Origin: Cyanobium sp. FGCU6
GTDB taxonomy: Bacteria; Cyanobacteriota; Cyanobacteriia; PCC-6307; Cyanobiaceae
Length of the DNA stretch: 64,000 nt
Reading direction: 5' to 3'
NCBI GenBank assembly: GCA_024958655.1
Contig: JANWUR010000004.1
Coordinates: 165,898-229,897 of the forward strand
The translations under genes and the position numbers were made by a program. The notes beneath the pieces are model-generated. The model saw nothing but the letters and a program-made list of their open reading frames with translations, was not told the DNA's origin and ran no database searches. Positions 63,253 to 64,000 of this stretch are shown piece after piece (the stretch's first letter is position 1; each line of letters begins with the position of its first letter).

Positions 63253-63914
63253 AAACTGAGTCCCACTACATTGCTCCTCGCCTGGCTGGCCTCGGACCGA
63301 GGCTTGCATGGAAAGTGAGGCAGGATCTATACAATGAGATGATCGAAAGGCTTCATCCAACACAAGAGTGGTCCATCCTCGATGCAGGAGTAACATCAGA
63401 TCGAACATTGGATTCAAACTTTTTTGAAAGACTTTATCCCTTCCCGAATCAGATCACTGCTGTTGGCCTTGAAGATGCCTCCTTCTTAGAGCATGAGTAT
63501 CCAGGATTAAAGTTTGTCTTGGCAGATGCTTGCGAACTTCCATTTGAGGACAACGCATTCCACCTCGCATTCTGCTCGGCAGTAATTGAGCATGTTGGCT
63601 CTCGGACTCGACAGAGGAAGTTGCTTCAAGAACTCACCAGGGTCAGCAGGATAGCAGTAGTGACAACACCTAATCGCTTCTTTCCGCTAGAGTTCCATAC
63701 AATCACCCCATTACTCCACTGGCTACCAGCTCGGTTTTTTCGAGGCTTTCTCAGGCTTACAGGGCGTGAATTTTTTGCCCGTGAAGCAAACTTAAACCTA
63801 CTGGATGAAAAGACGATCGAAAAGATGCTTGTGAGCAGTGGCATCTCCTTTGCCAAACATCCCTACTTCTTGCTCGGCATAAAGAGCAACCTTGTCTATT
63901 ACACACACAAATAG
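63249..63914 (+). CDS. Class I SAM-dependent methyltransferase
   Basis: Encodes 221 residues. The SAM-binding region reads WSILDAGVTSDRTLDSNF (motif I, though the glycine-rich loop is unusual), FVLADACELPFEDNAFHLAF (motif II/III) and CSAVIEHVGS, the UbiE-type methyltransferase pattern. The C-terminal half is less conserved and contains a hydrophobic LLHWLPARFF stretch. It is co-translated with the upstream small membrane protein (ATGA overlap), which suggests that the two act on the same lipid- or glycan-linked substrate (inference). AT-rich. Confidence 0.85.
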   Translation: MKTESHYIAPRLAGLGPRLAWKVRQDLYNEMIERLHPTQEWSILDAGVTSDRTLDSNFFERLYPFPNQITAVGLEDASFLEHEYPGLKFVLADACELPFEDNAFHLAFCSAVIEHVGSRTRQRKLLQELTRVSRIAVVTTPNRFFPLEFHTITPLLHWLPARFFRGFLRLTGREFFAREANLNLLDEKTIEKMLVSSGISFAKHPYFLLGIKSNLVYYTHK

Positions 63915-63945
63915 CCGCTCAAGTCAATGGCCATCAACCGGAGGC

Positions 63946-64000
63946 ATGGAATCAGCAGCAACTACTAACCCACACGAAATGCTGCCGCCACAAACGCAGA
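63946..64000 (+). CDS. Possible gene start, cut by window edge
   Basis: An ATG at 63946 opens a frame that stays open to the window end (first residues MESAATTNPHEMLPPQTQ). A GGAGG lies just before it at 63940-63944, but only 1 nt separates them, which is too short for a good ribosome binding site. The previous gene ends 31 nt upstream. Too little is visible to assign. Confidence 0.25.
   Translation, partial: MESAATTNPHEMLPPQTQ

Overview
This GC-rich window comes from a unicellular cyanobacterium, most likely of the Synechococcus/Cyanobium group. It carries psaC (photosystem I), ndhS (photosynthetic NDH-1), a cyanobacterial-type heme oxygenase, an rpaB-type response regulator, a bacterial-type egtBD ergothioneine operon followed by two small proteins of a kind I know from picocyanobacteria, and scattered HIP1 octamers (GCGATCGC). 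There is no rRNA and no CRISPR array. I see one tRNA, one RNase P RNA and one TPP riboswitch.

Layout. 1-8.8 kb: a surface-glycan locus. Seven minus-strand genes, closely spaced or overlapping, encode a glycosyltransferase, an ABC exporter, the Kdo enzymes KdsA and KdsC, a putative glycan protein and two tandem polytopic membrane paralogs. A convergent putative glycan gene is cut by the left window edge. 8.9-25 kb: core metabolism, with ho1, icd, the glycolate dehydrogenase subunits glcF and glcE (separated by three unrelated genes), a mutarotase-like protein, an alpha/beta hydrolase, a methyltransferase-like membrane protein, a cation/proton antiporter and glgP. 25.4-27.2 kb: tRNA-Arg(CCU), then an AT-richer insert with a secreted protein bearing a PEP-CTERM-like tail and an HpsJ-like membrane protein. 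27.3-37.1 kb: rnpB, rnc, ndhS, rimM, manC, glmS, psaC, acpP, fabF, tkt. 37.2-40.8 kb: a long non-coding stretch, then an AT-rich three-gene cassette of the GtrB-GtrA-membrane-transferase type. 40.9-47.1 kb: thiC with its riboswitch, a HEAT-repeat protein, a small membrane protein, an M20 amidohydrolase, a TPR protein, ruvB and smpB. 47.2-54.1 kb: a kinase-like membrane protein lacking key lysines, a cysteine synthase, and divergently from it the operon egtB-egtD-small protein-coiled-coil protein. 54.1-61.3 kb: lysS, rpaB, mreB-mreC-mreD followed 4 nt later by a solute-binding lipoprotein gene, and ssb. 61.5-64 kb: a DedA-family gene, then another AT-richer stretch with a small EamA/SMR-like membrane protein and a SAM methyltransferase.

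The strongest leads are: (a) the ergothioneine operon, which has two uncharacterised co-translated proteins and no recognisable egtA, egtC or egtE beside it; (b) the Kdo-making export locus with duplicated membrane proteins ending in the same unusual motif; (c) the kinase-like protein with substituted catalytic lysines downstream of cysteine synthase; (d) the solute-binding lipoprotein attached to mreBCD; and (e) two perfect 24-26 bp hairpins sitting 1-2 nt beyond the stop codons of glmS and the DedA gene.
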